Of a stretch of DNA of 64,000 nt, positions 11,300 through 22,605 are shown piece by piece (positions within the stretch are counted from its first letter, which is position 1; each line of letters begins with the position of its first letter). Source of the stretch: Ciona intestinalis. Its lineage: Eukaryota > Chordata > Ascidiacea > Phlebobranchia > Cionidae. The stretch lies in NCBI RefSeq assembly GCF_000224145.3, contig NW_004190463.2:143464-207463 (forward strand), given 5' to 3'. A model generated the notes under the pieces. It searched no databases. It saw nothing but the letters and a program-made list of their open reading frames with translations, and was not told where the DNA came from. Position numbers and translations under genes: made by a program.

Positions 11300-14200
11300 A
11301 TGGCTTCCAAACAAAAAACTCCTGCAAAGGTTAAAGAAGGTCAGTTCACTGTAGATTATCAACAAATAATTCAGCAACTCGACTGTTGACATGAGAGTGG
11401 CAACCATAGATAACCAAGTTTCCACCCAAGAGAATATAAATACCCAAACCAACCAACAGACAACAGTCATGTCTGCTTATCCACACACTGCAATAGCTTC
11501 AGCAACTTTACTGTGGACATGGGAGTGGCAACAATGGATCACTTAAGTTCCCACCCACGAGAATATAAGTAGCCAAACCAACCAAAAGTCACGTCTGCTT
11601 ATCCACACACTGCAATAGCTGCAGCAGCTCGACTGTGGGCATGGGAGTGGCAATCATGAATAGGTCACTCAAGCTTTCATGCAAAATGCTTACAATTAGC
11701 TATAAAGCAAGTTACAATATTTTAACTTACTTTACCTCACAGTGGGTAGAAACAATAACACTTATTTTCCTCTTTAGAGCAATCCTCACTAACTCGTCCA
11801 GGAAGATTAAAGTCGTCATCCTCCTCCATGAAATCCGATCAATCTCCGAGTCGTCTCCCATCTTTAAGAGGACCCAGGGATCTTACTCTTGGAGGAATCA
11901 AAAAGGTTTTTATTTTGATTCTAAGGCACAGTCGTTTGCCTCCTGCCTCTAGCCCTAAGATTATGGGTTCGAGGCTCGATGCTGCTACCATTGCGGGGGT
12001 GTGGGTCTCAATTTCACAAACACTCCCACATTACAATATTAATAAACCAATGCTGCCTGGTATATTATACTTATTTGCTAAAACAGCTCTTGTAGCATTT
12101 ATTTGCATGCTGATGCTAACAAATGCTGTTACAAAAATAAATGCTAAAAGACCCTTTTTTAAAATAAATATTATAATTATGTTTGTGAAATCTTTTCTAG
12201 AAAACATTCTCTCCGGTGATTCCAGTTCGAAAAGAAAGAATCAAAACAGAGTAAGTTCGGCAACAATGTAGAAGAATACTTACACTATTAAACATACGAA
12301 ACCTCATTGAATATTGCGGTTAAATAAATATATTTTAGCACCGCAGAATAAATACATGACATGTCAGTCTAGGTACCAAACATTAGGCATTTGCATACAA
12401 TTCACATGCAAGCACAATCATACACAACCAATTAACTTTTTATACACATAACTTGTTATTAAAAAAATAAACTTAAACAAGATACTCATATGATGTAGAT
12501 GTTGAACTGAAATAAAATATGTAAACAGAGTAAAAGAAGAGAAGCCTTCAACAAAACAACCGCGTATAAAACGTGAACGATCTAATCCTTCAAGGGGGCG
12601 GGGCAGAGGGCGTGGCCGGGGTTTCAAACAAGAGGTTTGCTATCTTTGTAATATTTATTAAATTGATAACAACTAACCCCACAACTTCAGATAATCCAAT
12701 CTCACTCAATATTCGAATCGGGGCCCACCGTCGAAAGGTCAGATAGAGGTCGTGGTACTTCGATGACATCATCATCGGTGACATCAGAGGCACAAATTCA
12801 GAAACCTACGATTAAAAAAGAAACGTAAGCTGTTGAATATATTATACTGATTGGAAGCTATTTTTCCTACCGAGGGTATTTTTTCAAATTTTTTGTTAGG
12901 TTTTAAATTTTTAGGTTGTTTCTACCATTTTTTGAGCATATTTAATTAAGTTGGTACGCAGCAAAATTAATTCCACCAATAACATGAATGCTTTTTAACA
13001 TTATTTTCAAGCAGTGTTGATCTTTTACAAGAAAAAGCAGAGTCTGAAGAAACAATGAAAAAATTAGAAGCTGGAAACACTGCAGTGAGTTTATAATGTT
13101 TCTATGTTGGTGGCATTTACTTGGTATAATAACCAAAGGATATCTGGTTCAAGGCTTGATGCTGCTACCTTTCTGTCTCCTTAGGCAAGTTACTTAACAC
13201 ACTTTTCTTCAACCCAGTCGCCACTAATGAGTTGTCCAATTTTATTAAAACCTATTCTGCAATCTCTGGCCATAGTTAAACCTGTAATTTCAGATAATTG
13301 CGGGATTAGAAAACGATGAGAAACTGAAACCTGTTGTTCTTCCTGTGGCTTCTAATGATAAACCTGCGAAAATTAAAGGTAAGAAGGTTTAAAAAAATGA
13401 CTTATTTGTAGTTAAAGTATAAAGGAGTTAAAACACCCATGTAATGAGTTGGATATATCATAGCATGATACACTTGTAGTTCCTAAATAAAGAAACAATT
13501 TACCTTTTGTTTTGGTTGTGCGCGTTAAAAGCACAATCACACTGATAGATATTTACTTTATATCCACACTAATTCATAAATTCAGTCAACTATTCCCAGA
13601 ATCCCAGCCTTGCCCAACCAACCCACTACAATGTTCACGAGTGTTCAGGTAATCTTGATGATTGAAACTTGTTTAATATTTGTCTTTGCAAAGTATTGAC
13701 AGTCCTTGTTTCTTGGGTTTCTGTTTCACATCACTTGCTCGCTTACGAGTTACCATGTATGTAACTTTGTGGGTGATTTTTCATTTTTAAATGCTTCTTA
13801 GTTCTTATGTAGCATATAAGGTATTCCTTTACAAATTATTTTGACTGTTTGATGCCCACTGTTTCACTAAATGCAATATACTTGATTTCAATCAAATTGA
13901 TATTTCATGAACTTAAAATACGTTATATTTACATAAAGATGGGAAGGTAAAGAGAAATTGATTTTGCTTCAAATCCCCGACTCACTACCTGGCGTACCAC
14001 CTAGTGGGGAAGATGAGGTTAAAGCGGAATCTACGACTAAGAAAGAAACGACACAAGTTAGTTTAATAATCTCTGGTTGTGGAATGCATTAATATGTTTA
14101 ATCTTGTAATGCAGGGATAGTTAGACACACAATCATATGAAACAAATAAAACTTATTGATTGTAATGTTTACTGATTACTGCAGTGTAGAAATTACAGCA

Positions 14201-15081
14201 CTGTCACTGCAGATTTGGTGCCATATATATTACTATACATTACTTGCAGAGTTATAAACATGCCCAAGCGAGTGTACCACAATGAACAACCCCTTCCATA
14301 CAAAGCTCTGCCACCTATTTATAACCAGACCTTTTGTTAAAGGATTCCCATTGCTCTCTGGATCAATTATCAGAGGGAAGAATCGGAAAGATTCAAATCC
14401 TCAAGTCCGGAAGATGCAGGTTGGTGTTGGGAGGCGTTACCATGGAGATGAGAACAGGGACCCCATCAAGTTTTGCTGAGGTGGGTCTGGAGCGATTTTA
14501 TTTTTGCAAAATCTATGGTGACAGTTTTAGTTAAAATATGGTTACATTCATAGCAGGGTGGTTGCTAATGTCCCTTTGTGCCCTTTTACACACATCTATA
14601 CTGCTACCAATGTGGGCGTATGTATGTGTCCGTGAGCAAGAGAATCAACAGTGATTTCTCCAACCCAGTGGTCACTAATGGGCTGTTTATATTGTCAGCC
14701 ATATAGACAGTGGCGCAGCCAGAAAAAAATTAGGGGGGCGTTTAATCAAAAAAATTAAAAAAAAAAGACCCCCTAAACCCCCCATGGCTGCGCCACTGCA
14801 TACAGATAAACAATCACACACAAAGTTACATAACTTGTAAAAGCACGAGGTGTATGAAACAGAGGGTTGTGTGTGGATAAGAACACAATACCTCACACAT
14901 GAGCAAGTTTTAATCTTTAAGTTAAAGTTAAGACATTGCACTCACACAGGAACTTGTCTCGATACGCTTACCACCGGAGGGCAGTCCCGATACATCAAAG
15001 GGTCACATGAGTATTTTAGGAAGCGTGAACGAGAAGATAGTTTGTGTGCCTGATATTGCATCCTTGCTGAAAGTAAAGTGA
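11300..15081 (+). CDS. POLR3D: DNA-directed RNA polymerase III subunit RPC4
   Basis: Pol III-specific subunit that with RPC5 forms the TFIIF-like module for initiation, termination and reinitiation on tRNA, 5S and U6 genes. Eleven exons, phase-consistent: 11300-11339, 11778-11905, 12201-12250, 12529-12634, 12691-12824, 13015-13084, 13294-13378, 13600-13648, 13939-14056, 14343-14480, 14950-15081; 349 aa (human 398). Diagnostic blocks: RLPSLRGPRDLTLGGIKK joined to KTFSPVIPVRKERIKTE; an RGRGRGRGRG tract; IIQSHSIFESGP; LQIPDSLPGVPP; and the C-terminal SLDQLSEGRIGKIQILKSGR with LVLGGVTMEM, the dimerisation region. It ends VPDIASLLKVK. Exon 8 and the GTTTTT donor of exon 2 are the least secure joins. 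Introns 1 and 10 carry repeats. Confidence 0.92.
11373..11660. repeat. Tandem repeat in POLR3D intron 1
   Basis: Three units starting with CAGCAACTCGACTG or variants at 11373, 11501 and 11624 (spacing 128 and 123 bp), each followed by CATGGGAGTGGCAACCAT-like sequence and GAATATAAATACCCAAACCA. This is the reverse complement of the array at 1425-1735. Confidence 0.82.
14598..14910 (+). mobile_element. SINE in POLR3D intron 10, interrupted by a 91-bp hairpin element
   Basis: Body segments CCAACCCAGTGGTCACTAAT, ATTGTCAGCC, then after the insertion ACAGATAAACAATCACACAC and AAAGTTACATAACTTGTAA match the SINE family. Continuity is broken only by the element at 14708-14798. Confidence 0.75.
14708..14798. 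mobile_element. 91-bp hAT-like hairpin MITE nested in SINE
   Basis: Ends CAGTGGCGCAGCC and GGCTGCGCCACTG are perfect 13-bp inverted repeats; flanks CATATAGA and CATACAGA are an 8-bp target duplication with one difference. The interior is poly-A with C-rich and G-rich runs. CAGTG termini with 8-bp duplications are typical of hAT elements. Confidence 0.82.
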
Positions 15082-15830
15082 TGCCCGACCGTAGACAAAA
15101 TTCTTTGTTATTGTGTGTTTATTAAAATAAATTACATCATGTGCATCACTGGGAAATAAAATTACTGCATAGAAGTGAAGGGGGGTGCTGTGCGTAGCAA
15201 CTTCATGGAATTCACCACCGCATTATGCAAAAGTTGAAGCACTATTTTGCTAGCAATTGTATCAGAATTATTTTAAAATGCCCAAAACTTTTTAGTATAA
15301 TGTTAACCTTAAAAACCAGGCAAGTTTGCCGTTGTAGGTTCAGCTTCCATGACAATTATGTTGCTACTGTGATGCGAGGTGAATTACATGGATTACATAA
15401 ACAATTTGGGTATAATCGTATATTAATCATGTTTCGCCGATGTGCCAGTGTCTGCCATGTTATTATGAACCTGATGATTGGGGTGATAATTTGTTTCTAG
15501 TTCAACATTTTAACCTATGTTTCATTGTAGTTAGGAAAGTCAGATTAACATTATGCCTGGCAGCAATAGCTTATACAATGTTTGTTATATTTAAAGGAGG
15601 CAAACTAAGTGAAACAGAGTTATGTTAAGCAAACAAATCATCCATCATCACATAAACACTGTTACAGAAGTATGAACATTCAGTTCTACATAGTGTGTTA
15701 TCACATGTAAAACCACAATTAAACTAACTATTTTGTAAACTATACCTTCGTTGGAAATATTAAACAAATTTAACAAAGTTTAGCTCACTCCCAGTAGGAG
15801 CTAGTTTAGATTTATTAAACACAGTGGTAA
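15082..15830. other. Convergent intergenic POLR3D / C2orf69-like
   Basis: 3' flanks of two convergent genes. An open stretch on the plus strand near 15225-15500 has no recognisable domain and no splice context, and is most simply the POLR3D 3' UTR. No repeat recognised. Confidence 0.35.
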
Positions 15831-16703
15831 TTAAAAGACTTGCAGAACCTTAAAGTGTGAGTTAATGGTGCCTTCTTCTTCACCGAAATGCAAAGTCTCT
15901 TTTGCATTGAATTTATTTTCAAGCAAAAGTTGTAGAAACGTTGTTTCAGATTCTCCCTTCCAAGGTCGGTGTGGATCCCGGACTTGATACGGAGTTACAT
16001 GAATGAAGATCTTCACTTGAACCATCGGGGAGGCTTTAAGATCACCTACAACATCCGGATCAGTGATCCAAACATCTTTCTCACCAGTGTGTCCTCCATC
16101 CAACCAATACATCGCTTGTACTCGTCCAATAAAGTCACGCATCATCGAACCCTCGTCATGTGACCGGGCTTCCAGGTTCGAAATCTCAAAGAGAAATTGA
16201 TTCAAGACGACGCAGCCTTTACTGAACCCAGCGAGGACAATGGGGGTATTGTTACAACGCTCCACACCCGCTGTTAATGTCACTGCGTTCTTAAATAAAG
16301 CTTCAAGATGAAGGAAACCATCATATTCCCGCGTGTGGTCAGGTATTCCCATTATGGACTCAACTTTTAGAAAGTTTTTATAAACACATATTGTCTGGTA
16401 AGTTTTCTTTGATGGGACCACAAGCCAGATGTGTGCATGGGGATATTTCTTGGATAAAATTTTTAAAGTTTTTTCATAACTCCACTCAACAAACTCCATA
16501 CATTGATAATGGCTTGCCATCTTAGCTGAGAAGTCTTGTAAGTCACCAGGAAAGAAGATAACATCTCCATAGAAACTATCTTTACCTGTGTAGCCATCAC
16601 ATAATGTTGGTTGTGTGTCACTATGTGGGTAATGATGAATGATGTTGTTCGTTCTACCAGATATTCCTTTGACGTTTTCAAGTGTTGATATCGACATTGT
16701 CAT
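15831..16703 (-). CDS. C2orf69-like (UPF0565) protein
   Basis: Homolog of human C2orf69, a mitochondrion-linked protein with a putative serine-hydrolase fold whose loss causes a multisystem disease in humans; its biochemical substrate is not established to my knowledge. A single exon encodes 290 aa (human 385, the difference being mainly N-terminal). Recognised blocks: VLAGFSKGCVVLNQFLFE, where GFSKG is a G-x-S-x-G nucleophile elbow; AMYWLDGGHTGEKDVWITDP; HVTPYQVRDPHRPW; and a terminal NSHFKVLQVF. Two Met codons lie close together (MTMS), so the exact start is uncertain by two residues. No obvious mitochondrial presequence is visible, unlike the longer human protein. First of five consecutive intronless minus-strand genes. 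Confidence 0.9.
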   Translation of the reverse strand: MTMSISTLENVKGISGRTNNIIHHYPHSDTQPTLCDGYTGKDSFYGDVIFFPGDLQDFSAKMASHYQCMEFVEWSYEKTLKILSKKYPHAHIWLVVPSKKTYQTICVYKNFLKVESIMGIPDHTREYDGFLHLEALFKNAVTLTAGVERCNNTPIVLAGFSKGCVVLNQFLFEISNLEARSHDEGSMMRDFIGRVQAMYWLDGGHTGEKDVWITDPDVVGDLKASPMVQVKIFIHVTPYQVRDPHRPWKGESETTFLQLLLENKFNAKETLHFGEEEGTINSHFKVLQVF

Positions 16704-17215
16704 TTAAACTTGTTAGTGTTTCAGACCATCATTTCCAACTTATATAATGTCACAATTCATTGCTAAATTTTAGATAACTTAAAAAATAAAAAAATTGAAA
16801 TCAATTATTGGCACAGAACACATTGATTAAAAACAAAAGAGCACAGCTCTCTAATGGTTGGGCACGTAAGTTATAATATGATGAAATGCAATTTTATATC
16901 AGACATGGGATATGAGTATTAAGATGGTAAAAAAATATCAGTTATGATTAAGAAAAAAACAACTGTTCAACGTTGAGATCTATAAGGCCACAAACGTGCC
17001 TAATTTTGTAAAGAGATAAAATCTGTATAATACGTACTCTAAATAAAATCATATCACAACCAACAGCACATACAGAGATTTTTCTTAAGTTTTGCTTGCG
17101 ATCTAATCTTGAATAAGACTCATTACAGCTATCATGATTTTTCTTTCCTTTTATGATTCTTCATATGTTTACAGAGGTGTCTTTTCATGTGGGTTTACTT
17201 GTTTTAGTAATTGAA
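16704..17215. other. Intergenic PIGB / C2orf69-like
   Basis: 512 bp AT-rich spacer between two same-strand genes. It contains AGAGCACAGCTCTCTAATGG, a loose relative of segments near 555 and 50730. Nothing else seen. Confidence 0.35.
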
Positions 17216-18868
17216 TCAAAACCTACACAACACCAACATATGTGAGCCCACCCTCCCTTCACTGAAATGTGTGTGGAAAGTTGAGAAACAAACTTTATAA
17301 CATTGGGTGAAGTAATCCTCCAACTTATCATACAACACATCAAACATCACCAATCTGTTGGGTAGCAGCGATCCACACTGTCGGGTTTCTTTGCTGAGTT
17401 TATACTCCTGTTCTAACCAACTTACAGGGTCAGAGAAGAATATGTCAGCTTCATCTAAATAATCTTTAGTGTCATCTAAGTTTGGTTCACATGTCAGAAA
17501 CCTCATCGTGATGTTTTGGTGCAGTGAAGCGTAGTATGGAGTTGAATGGCACGGACATAGAAACATTATTTCAGTTTTTGTTGGGGATGTTGGCCTTGTT
17601 AAATCTTCACGAAGATATTTCATTACTTTGTTTGGTGCAGACTGATGGATAAGTCCTGTGTATATTGCCATTGGTATGTTAGTAAGTAACAACCAAAGAA
17701 TCCCAATGTGTCGACATCTCCTTGGCAAGCTTAACAGCCCACATGTTGATAGAATGTGAAGAAATGGAAGAATACAAAGTAAAAATCGGAATTCTTTATG
17801 ACCAGGTATGCTATAAACTAACACAGTGAATGTACAAATAAGTAATGATAACTTACATAAGTTGTAAACATGGTAGTCAGACCTTCTTTTGTTATAAATA
17901 CCAATCATTATAAAAGGTAGGTGGGTTCCTACTACAGTAGGTATGCCTTGTGTGAGATACCAGTGGAAAGGGTGGCTTCCATAGAACGTGCTTTTGTTGT
18001 TGAAGATATTAAAGAGAAAGAAATTAAAATGCACGCTAAGTAACCTGCCATGGCATACCATGTCAATGAAAGTAGATAGCAAAAATACCAAGGTGGAAAT
18101 TATTGTTGTTCTAAAGAGAATAAAGCTGAATTTTGCAATGTCTGGCTTTGCGAGACAGAAATAGTAAAAATAAACACAAAACAATGGAAGCCACACAGTA
18201 ATGATGGTGGGTCGCAGCATAAAAGCAAACGCTGCAATAAAAACAAATTTCGAATAATTTGAACCAATTTTATACTGGTCACATCCAAGATAATACAATG
18301 CAAAGCAAACGAGGTTAATTTCGAATGTGTTGATGAGTGTCCTTGTTGCGCAATACCACCAGAACCAGGATGTTAATAAGCTAAACATTGCCCAACGTGC
18401 AAAATACCGACCACAAGTGTTGCTTAGAAATAAATAAAACTTCCACTCGGCGGCAGCAGAGAGTAGAGATTGCGCAACTCTGGGTATAATGATCAGTAAG
18501 GGGGCGTGGTCAAGCCCCACCCACTTTTGGATGTAAAACAAACAAGAGAACATCAATGGATGTAAATATGATCGAATGCCAACCTTCCATTCCCATGTTT
18601 GGTATCCAAACCCAAAAGCATGCCTGTGCGCTATTTCAACAGACTGCCAATATTCATCAGGAACAAACCAACTTTGAACAAACATGACGTTTACCAAACG
18701 CCAAGTAACCAAGAAGATATGCAAATAGGGCTCGTCCCATGTTTTATCGTTTGATCCACTTTCTGTAGGTTTATTCTTATTTTTTGGTCCAGTTTCTGCA
18801 GGTTTATTTTTTGCTCCACTTTCTGTAGGCTTATTCTTATCTTTTGTTCCACTTTTTATTCTAGCCAT
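17216..18868 (-). CDS. PIGB: GPI mannosyltransferase 3 (PIG-B)
   Basis: ER-membrane GT22 enzyme that adds the third mannose, in alpha-1,2 linkage from dolichol-phosphate-mannose, to the GPI precursor. A single exon encodes 550 aa (human 554). The luminal catalytic loop WFVPDEYWQSVEIAHRHAFG carries the Asp-Glu pair typical of GT22, followed by GYQTWEWKVGIRSYLHPLMF. Many hydrophobic segments span the centre, and the conserved SIPGHKEFRFLLCILPF motif is present. The C-terminus FHTHFSEGRVGSHMLV matches the end of the family. The N-terminus has a low-complexity Lys/Asn/Pro tract in which KNKPTESG-like units repeat three times. Intronless, on the same strand as its neighbours. Confidence 0.93.
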   Translation of the reverse strand: MARIKSGTKDKNKPTESGAKNKPAETGPKNKNKPTESGSNDKTWDEPYLHIFLVTWRLVNVMFVQSWFVPDEYWQSVEIAHRHAFGFGYQTWEWKVGIRSYLHPLMFSCLFYIQKWVGLDHAPLLIIIPRVAQSLLSAAAEWKFYLFLSNTCGRYFARWAMFSLLTSWFWWYCATRTLINTFEINLVCFALYYLGCDQYKIGSNYSKFVFIAAFAFMLRPTIITVWLPLFCVYFYYFCLAKPDIAKFSFILFRTTIISTLVFLLSTFIDMVCHGRLLSVHFNFFLFNIFNNKSTFYGSHPFHWYLTQGIPTVVGTHLPFIMIGIYNKRRSDYHVYNLCKLSLLICTFTVLVYSIPGHKEFRFLLCILPFLHILSTCGLLSLPRRCRHIGILWLLLTNIPMAIYTGLIHQSAPNKVMKYLREDLTRPTSPTKTEIMFLCPCHSTPYYASLHQNITMRFLTCEPNLDDTKDYLDEADIFFSDPVSWLEQEYKLSKETRQCGSLLPNRLVMFDVLYDKLEDYFTQCYKVCFSTFHTHFSEGRVGSHMLVLCRF

Positions 18869-20048
18869 GTTTTAAGTAACCCTACCCTGTGTATATATAT
18901 ATTGCATTAAAGGTAAAACTATTAGAAATACAAATTTCTTTCTTGCGAAAAAGGGAAAAATATTATCGTTAGAAAAGTTCCGAAAACAATAAAACAATTT
19001 TACACTTTTTAAACTGAAAGTTATTTTAATTAAAGTAGTATACATGTTATTGTATAGTAGGGTGGGGGAAGATGGGAAACCTTTAGGACATTATATCCAA
19101 GTTGTTTTAAACAATCTTGTTTTAAACAATTAACAATGGTCTATGGAAGCTGTGAGGATATAGTTTTATCATTCTTTGAATGTTTTGGTTTACTACCAAA
19201 TGGGGCAAGAAAATAGAACTAAAAGGTGTTCCATCTTCCCCCACCCCACTATATAATATATATATAGCATTATTTTAACAGTGCAAAAACAAAAGGCTAC
19301 TATACTCATAGTAGTTATGATGTCATAGTTACCAAATCAAGGTATTTGTTACATTCAGGTCTGGAATATACTGGTAACAATAAAATATGAAGACAAAAAT
19401 AACAGTAACACTATTATAAAAGTCAACTACTGATGTAGTGGTGTATTATACTGCAGTATTATATCAGCTGTGTTATTATTACTTTCAAACATTCATTATA
19501 TATTTTAAACAATAAAATATATTTGTTGTATTATTTACTTTACTTCCCAACTAATCTCTTGCAAAAGAAAAAACAAATTTGTACCAACGGGCTCAAAATA
19601 AAATCTTGCGATGAAAAGTTCTGTTCACTACATATTAAATGAAAACCTTTACTTTGTAAACAACTAAGCTTATAAACATTGCCATTTGCCCAGCTTCTTA
19701 GGGTGGCTTTTAACACAAAATGTCAACAAAAGCAAGTTAGAAGTTAAAAAAAAAGATGGGAAAAATGCTTCATAACCTGTTTCTATATTGTATTATTTTT
19801 ATATTTATTTGTATTATTTTTAACAATATTCAGTTAGAAGAAAAGTGGCTTAAACTAAGCATTTGTTTTCTAAAACAGCTATTCTGGCATTTATTTGCAA
19901 ACTAATGTTTCAACATCGCAAACAAGTCCTCTTCGTCAGGAAGAACGACACGGACAGCTGTTAAGCCTGGAAGAGCTGATTTAGAAAACAAGTGTAATAA
20001 CAACCTACTAGCAACAGCCTATATTATTTAAACTTAGAAAAATATCAA
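18869..20048. other. Intergenic GDPD / PIGB with MITE
   Basis: 1.18 kb spacer. It includes MITE family A copy 3 (19055-19254) and, near 19860-19990, a segment (AAAACAGCTATTCTGGCATT, TTTGCAAACTAATG) resembling one near 12077 inside POLR3D, probably another dispersed repeat. No gene seen. Confidence 0.4.
19055..19254. mobile_element. MITE family A, copy 3
   Basis: Left end TAGTAGGGTGGGGGAAGATG, right end CCATCTTCCCCCACCCCACT, TATA on both flanks. Interior shows GTCTATGGAAGCTGTGAGGA in the orientation opposite to copies 1 and 2. Confidence 0.88.
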
Positions 20049-21482
20049 TTATCTTGAGGGTTTAAAATAAGTATTAGTTCGGATATATGAAGACAAAAAT
20101 ATACAAATACAGCAAAATATGAAACACACTCGCCAGATATTGTTGTACTCTCTTACAGTGAATAAAAAGATTGGTTTGTTTAGTTGTGAATGTATTTTAG
20201 GGTCATCAGATATGTAGGCAAATGCACCTTGGCACCAGGCAAGGGAAAATGTCCATTCTGTTGAAGAGGTGTATAATATAACATCCATGTTTTGTTTCTC
20301 TTTATAACTTTGTATCTCTTCCCCACTGACAGTGTTGTATTCCAATATGAGCCCTGACATTGTGTATTTTGAAAAATGATTTACTTTAGCGCCATATACA
20401 AGATTAAAACCCGGTGCTTTTGAAGTAACATAGTCAGCATATGGGCCCAACACCCAGAACACTTGTGACTGTTTTATCCCTGATGATAATACCGCATCTA
20501 TAATCACATGGATGTAATTATATGCATGTGGGTGGCCCATCGGTGGCATTCTTAGATCAAATATCATATACTTCCCATGTTCTGCAGCTAAAACAGCTAA
20601 CTGGTTGAGAGACATCAGTTTCTGCTGTTTAATCCTTTGCCTAATTTCCTCAGGGTAATTGCTCGGGAAAATATGATAAGGATGATCTCTTATAAACCAA
20701 GTGCCAACGTCAAGTTTCTGCAACTCTCCCCATGTAAACATCTCAGCACGCTCATGCTTACGATCAGGGAAAACGTCTTCTACGTTTGATGTTCGTTTTA
20801 AAGTCCGATCGTGTATAAGAAATGGAACGCCGTCGTAGGAAACTGCGACGTCGGTTTCGAAACCGTCAACATATTCAAGTGAAAGTTGAAATGATAGTTC
20901 AGTGTTCTCAGGTGCAATCATTGGAAAACCTTTGTGTCCAAATATTAAAGGCTTTGTCCTATTTACAGCAACATCAGACACACATGGGGATCGAGGGTGA
21001 ATGAAAAATGTTAACATCGTAAAGAAAAGTATCGAAAAAAAAGGGATTGTGAAATTTCTTTTAAAGACTGATGATTTTTTATTGCAGCAAAGTAACAGAG
21101 TGCTAAACAACATTAGGGAGAGATGGATGCATGGGGAAAAGAATTGGAAGAATAGTTTTACAGTTTGTAGTTCTGGGCTCCATATAAGAATAATAGCGGC
21201 AAAGCCTGGTGTGGCAATAAGTGCACTGAGATTGAAAAGGACGTTTTGAAACCGAGTTGTTTTAACATTACAAACTTGGCTGTATGAGTAGGCATATAAA
21301 AGGTAGATGAAAACACTGGATATCAGATAGTGGATAATACGTGACCAGCACATCCAAATGTGCACGTAGTCGAACAAAGAATTATCAAACACGACATAAT
21401 CGTTACTGACGCTGTACCATCCAAGCGAACATACAAATAATATAAATAAAGTAACTTGCTGTGTCATACTTTGCCATGTCAT
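20049..21482 (-). CDS. Multi-pass glycerophosphodiester phosphodiesterase, GDPD2/4/5 type
   Basis: Membrane GDPD of the GDE2/GDE3/GDE6 group; family members hydrolyse glycerophosphodiesters and, for GDE2 and GDE3, release GPI-anchored proteins or act on glycerophosphoinositol. A single exon encodes 477 aa, shorter than human GDPD5 (605), mostly from a missing cytosolic tail. Five or so hydrophobic segments cover residues 1-165. The catalytic domain begins FGHKGFPMIAPENTELSFQL and continues FETDVAVSYDGVPFLIHDRT with LKRTSNVEDVFP. One C-terminal TM is followed by a short tail. The canonical His-Arg of the active site is His-Lys here, while the downstream Glu, Asp and His are kept. Which of the human GDPD2/4/5 it is orthologous to cannot be settled from sequence alone. 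Confidence 0.88.
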   Translation of the reverse strand: MTWQSMTQQVTLFILFVCSLGWYSVSNDYVVFDNSLFDYVHIWMCWSRIIHYLISSVFIYLLYAYSYSQVCNVKTTRFQNVLFNLSALIATPGFAAIILIWSPELQTVKLFFQFFSPCIHLSLMLFSTLLLCCNKKSSVFKRNFTIPFFSILFFTMLTFFIHPRSPCVSDVAVNRTKPLIFGHKGFPMIAPENTELSFQLSLEYVDGFETDVAVSYDGVPFLIHDRTLKRTSNVEDVFPDRKHERAEMFTWGELQKLDVGTWFIRDHPYHIFPSNYPEEIRQRIKQQKLMSLNQLAVLAAEHGKYMIFDLRMPPMGHPHAYNYIHVIIDAVLSSGIKQSQVFWVLGPYADYVTSKAPGFNLVYGAKVNHFSKYTMSGLILEYNTVSGEEIQSYKEKQNMDVILYTSSTEWTFSLAWCQGAFAYISDDPKIHSQLNKPIFLFTVREYNNIWRVCFIFCCICIFLSSYIRTNTYFKPSR

Positions 21483-22605
21483 GTTTATTAATCAGCATTT
21501 CTATCAGTTTACCATCTTTATGCTTTTACCTAAAACCTAAAAACGAATAGAAAGGTTGGGTGAAAAATTTAGAAATTTTTTTAATAAAAAAAGCTAAATA
21601 CGAAAATGTTGAAAATGATTTTTACCTAGATACACCTAACACAAATACATTGTGTAACCCCCTTTAAAGATATCGTAGTAGTTACGTTTTTCTAATAAAG
21701 CGATTGTGAATGCTTTACATTTTGCACCAATAAATCATGTGAAAAAGTAGAATTTTTATTTAATTTCCTTTTTAATGTAAGCACACCACACTCCTGTCTC
21801 TTTTCTTAACTTGGTAAAGTAATATTGGCTCTAAACAAGACAAATGTGTGATTAAACTTTGTATGAAATCAAAGAAATCAAAAAACCATCCAGTATACAT
21901 ATTACTAAAACAATATCGAAACATTGAAGAAACTGGACCATGATAAATTGATAATTATTAATTGACTTAGTGATTATGTGGTTCAAACTTAGGGGGATTG
22001 AAAAACAAACAAAGCATGGCAGTGATATGTTACAGCACAGTCATATAAAGTGCAGCTAACAAAACTAGTAGACTTTCAAGTCCGGAGAATTACCCAATGA
22101 ACAAACATTGACATTCAAGCTGTCTCATTATTTTGAGAATCTTTGTTGGAAATTAACATTGAAATAACAAACACGATGGCGGAACATACCCCAACAAACG
22201 CAGTGAAAATAATATTTACATTTTACAAACATTTTTAAAATACAGACTTGTACGAAGTTATCCTCCTATTTTTAACCAATCAAATTGCTGTTAGCTTTGG
22301 TGACAACTTAGTTTTAAAAGACACACAAGCAAGTTTTATACCAATCAAGTGGCATTACACCCTTACTGAAGCCTAACACAGCGATTGCATTGGTTATAAT
22401 AGACTGGGATGGTTGAATACTTGTCTGTATTTTAGACATTGGGGTACAACAACACTTCCTCTTTGTATACGTTGCGTTTGAATGTCATGGGAAAATGAAA
22501 CAAAACTTTAAATCATATACTGGCAGTAAGTTATTAAATTGTTTAGCCTAGCAAGATGTGTGCGGCAGATTAAACTTGTTCATATGTCGTCCACCCACTA
22601 AGTGG
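21483..22605. other. Intergenic APEX1 / GDPD
   Basis: 1.12 kb AT-rich spacer between same-strand genes; contains 3' flank of APEX1 and 5' flank of the GDPD gene. I recognise no transposon, RNA or coding exon. Confidence 0.35.

Noticed and set aside
11828-12271. 147-codon plus-strand frame
   Set aside because: It contains the real POLR3D exon 2 in its first part, then reads through the intron; the splice at 11905 to 12201 restores the conserved DLTLGGIKK-KTFSPVIP junction.
15225-15500. 91-codon plus-strand frame after POLR3D
   Set aside because: No domain or splice context; best explained as 3' UTR.
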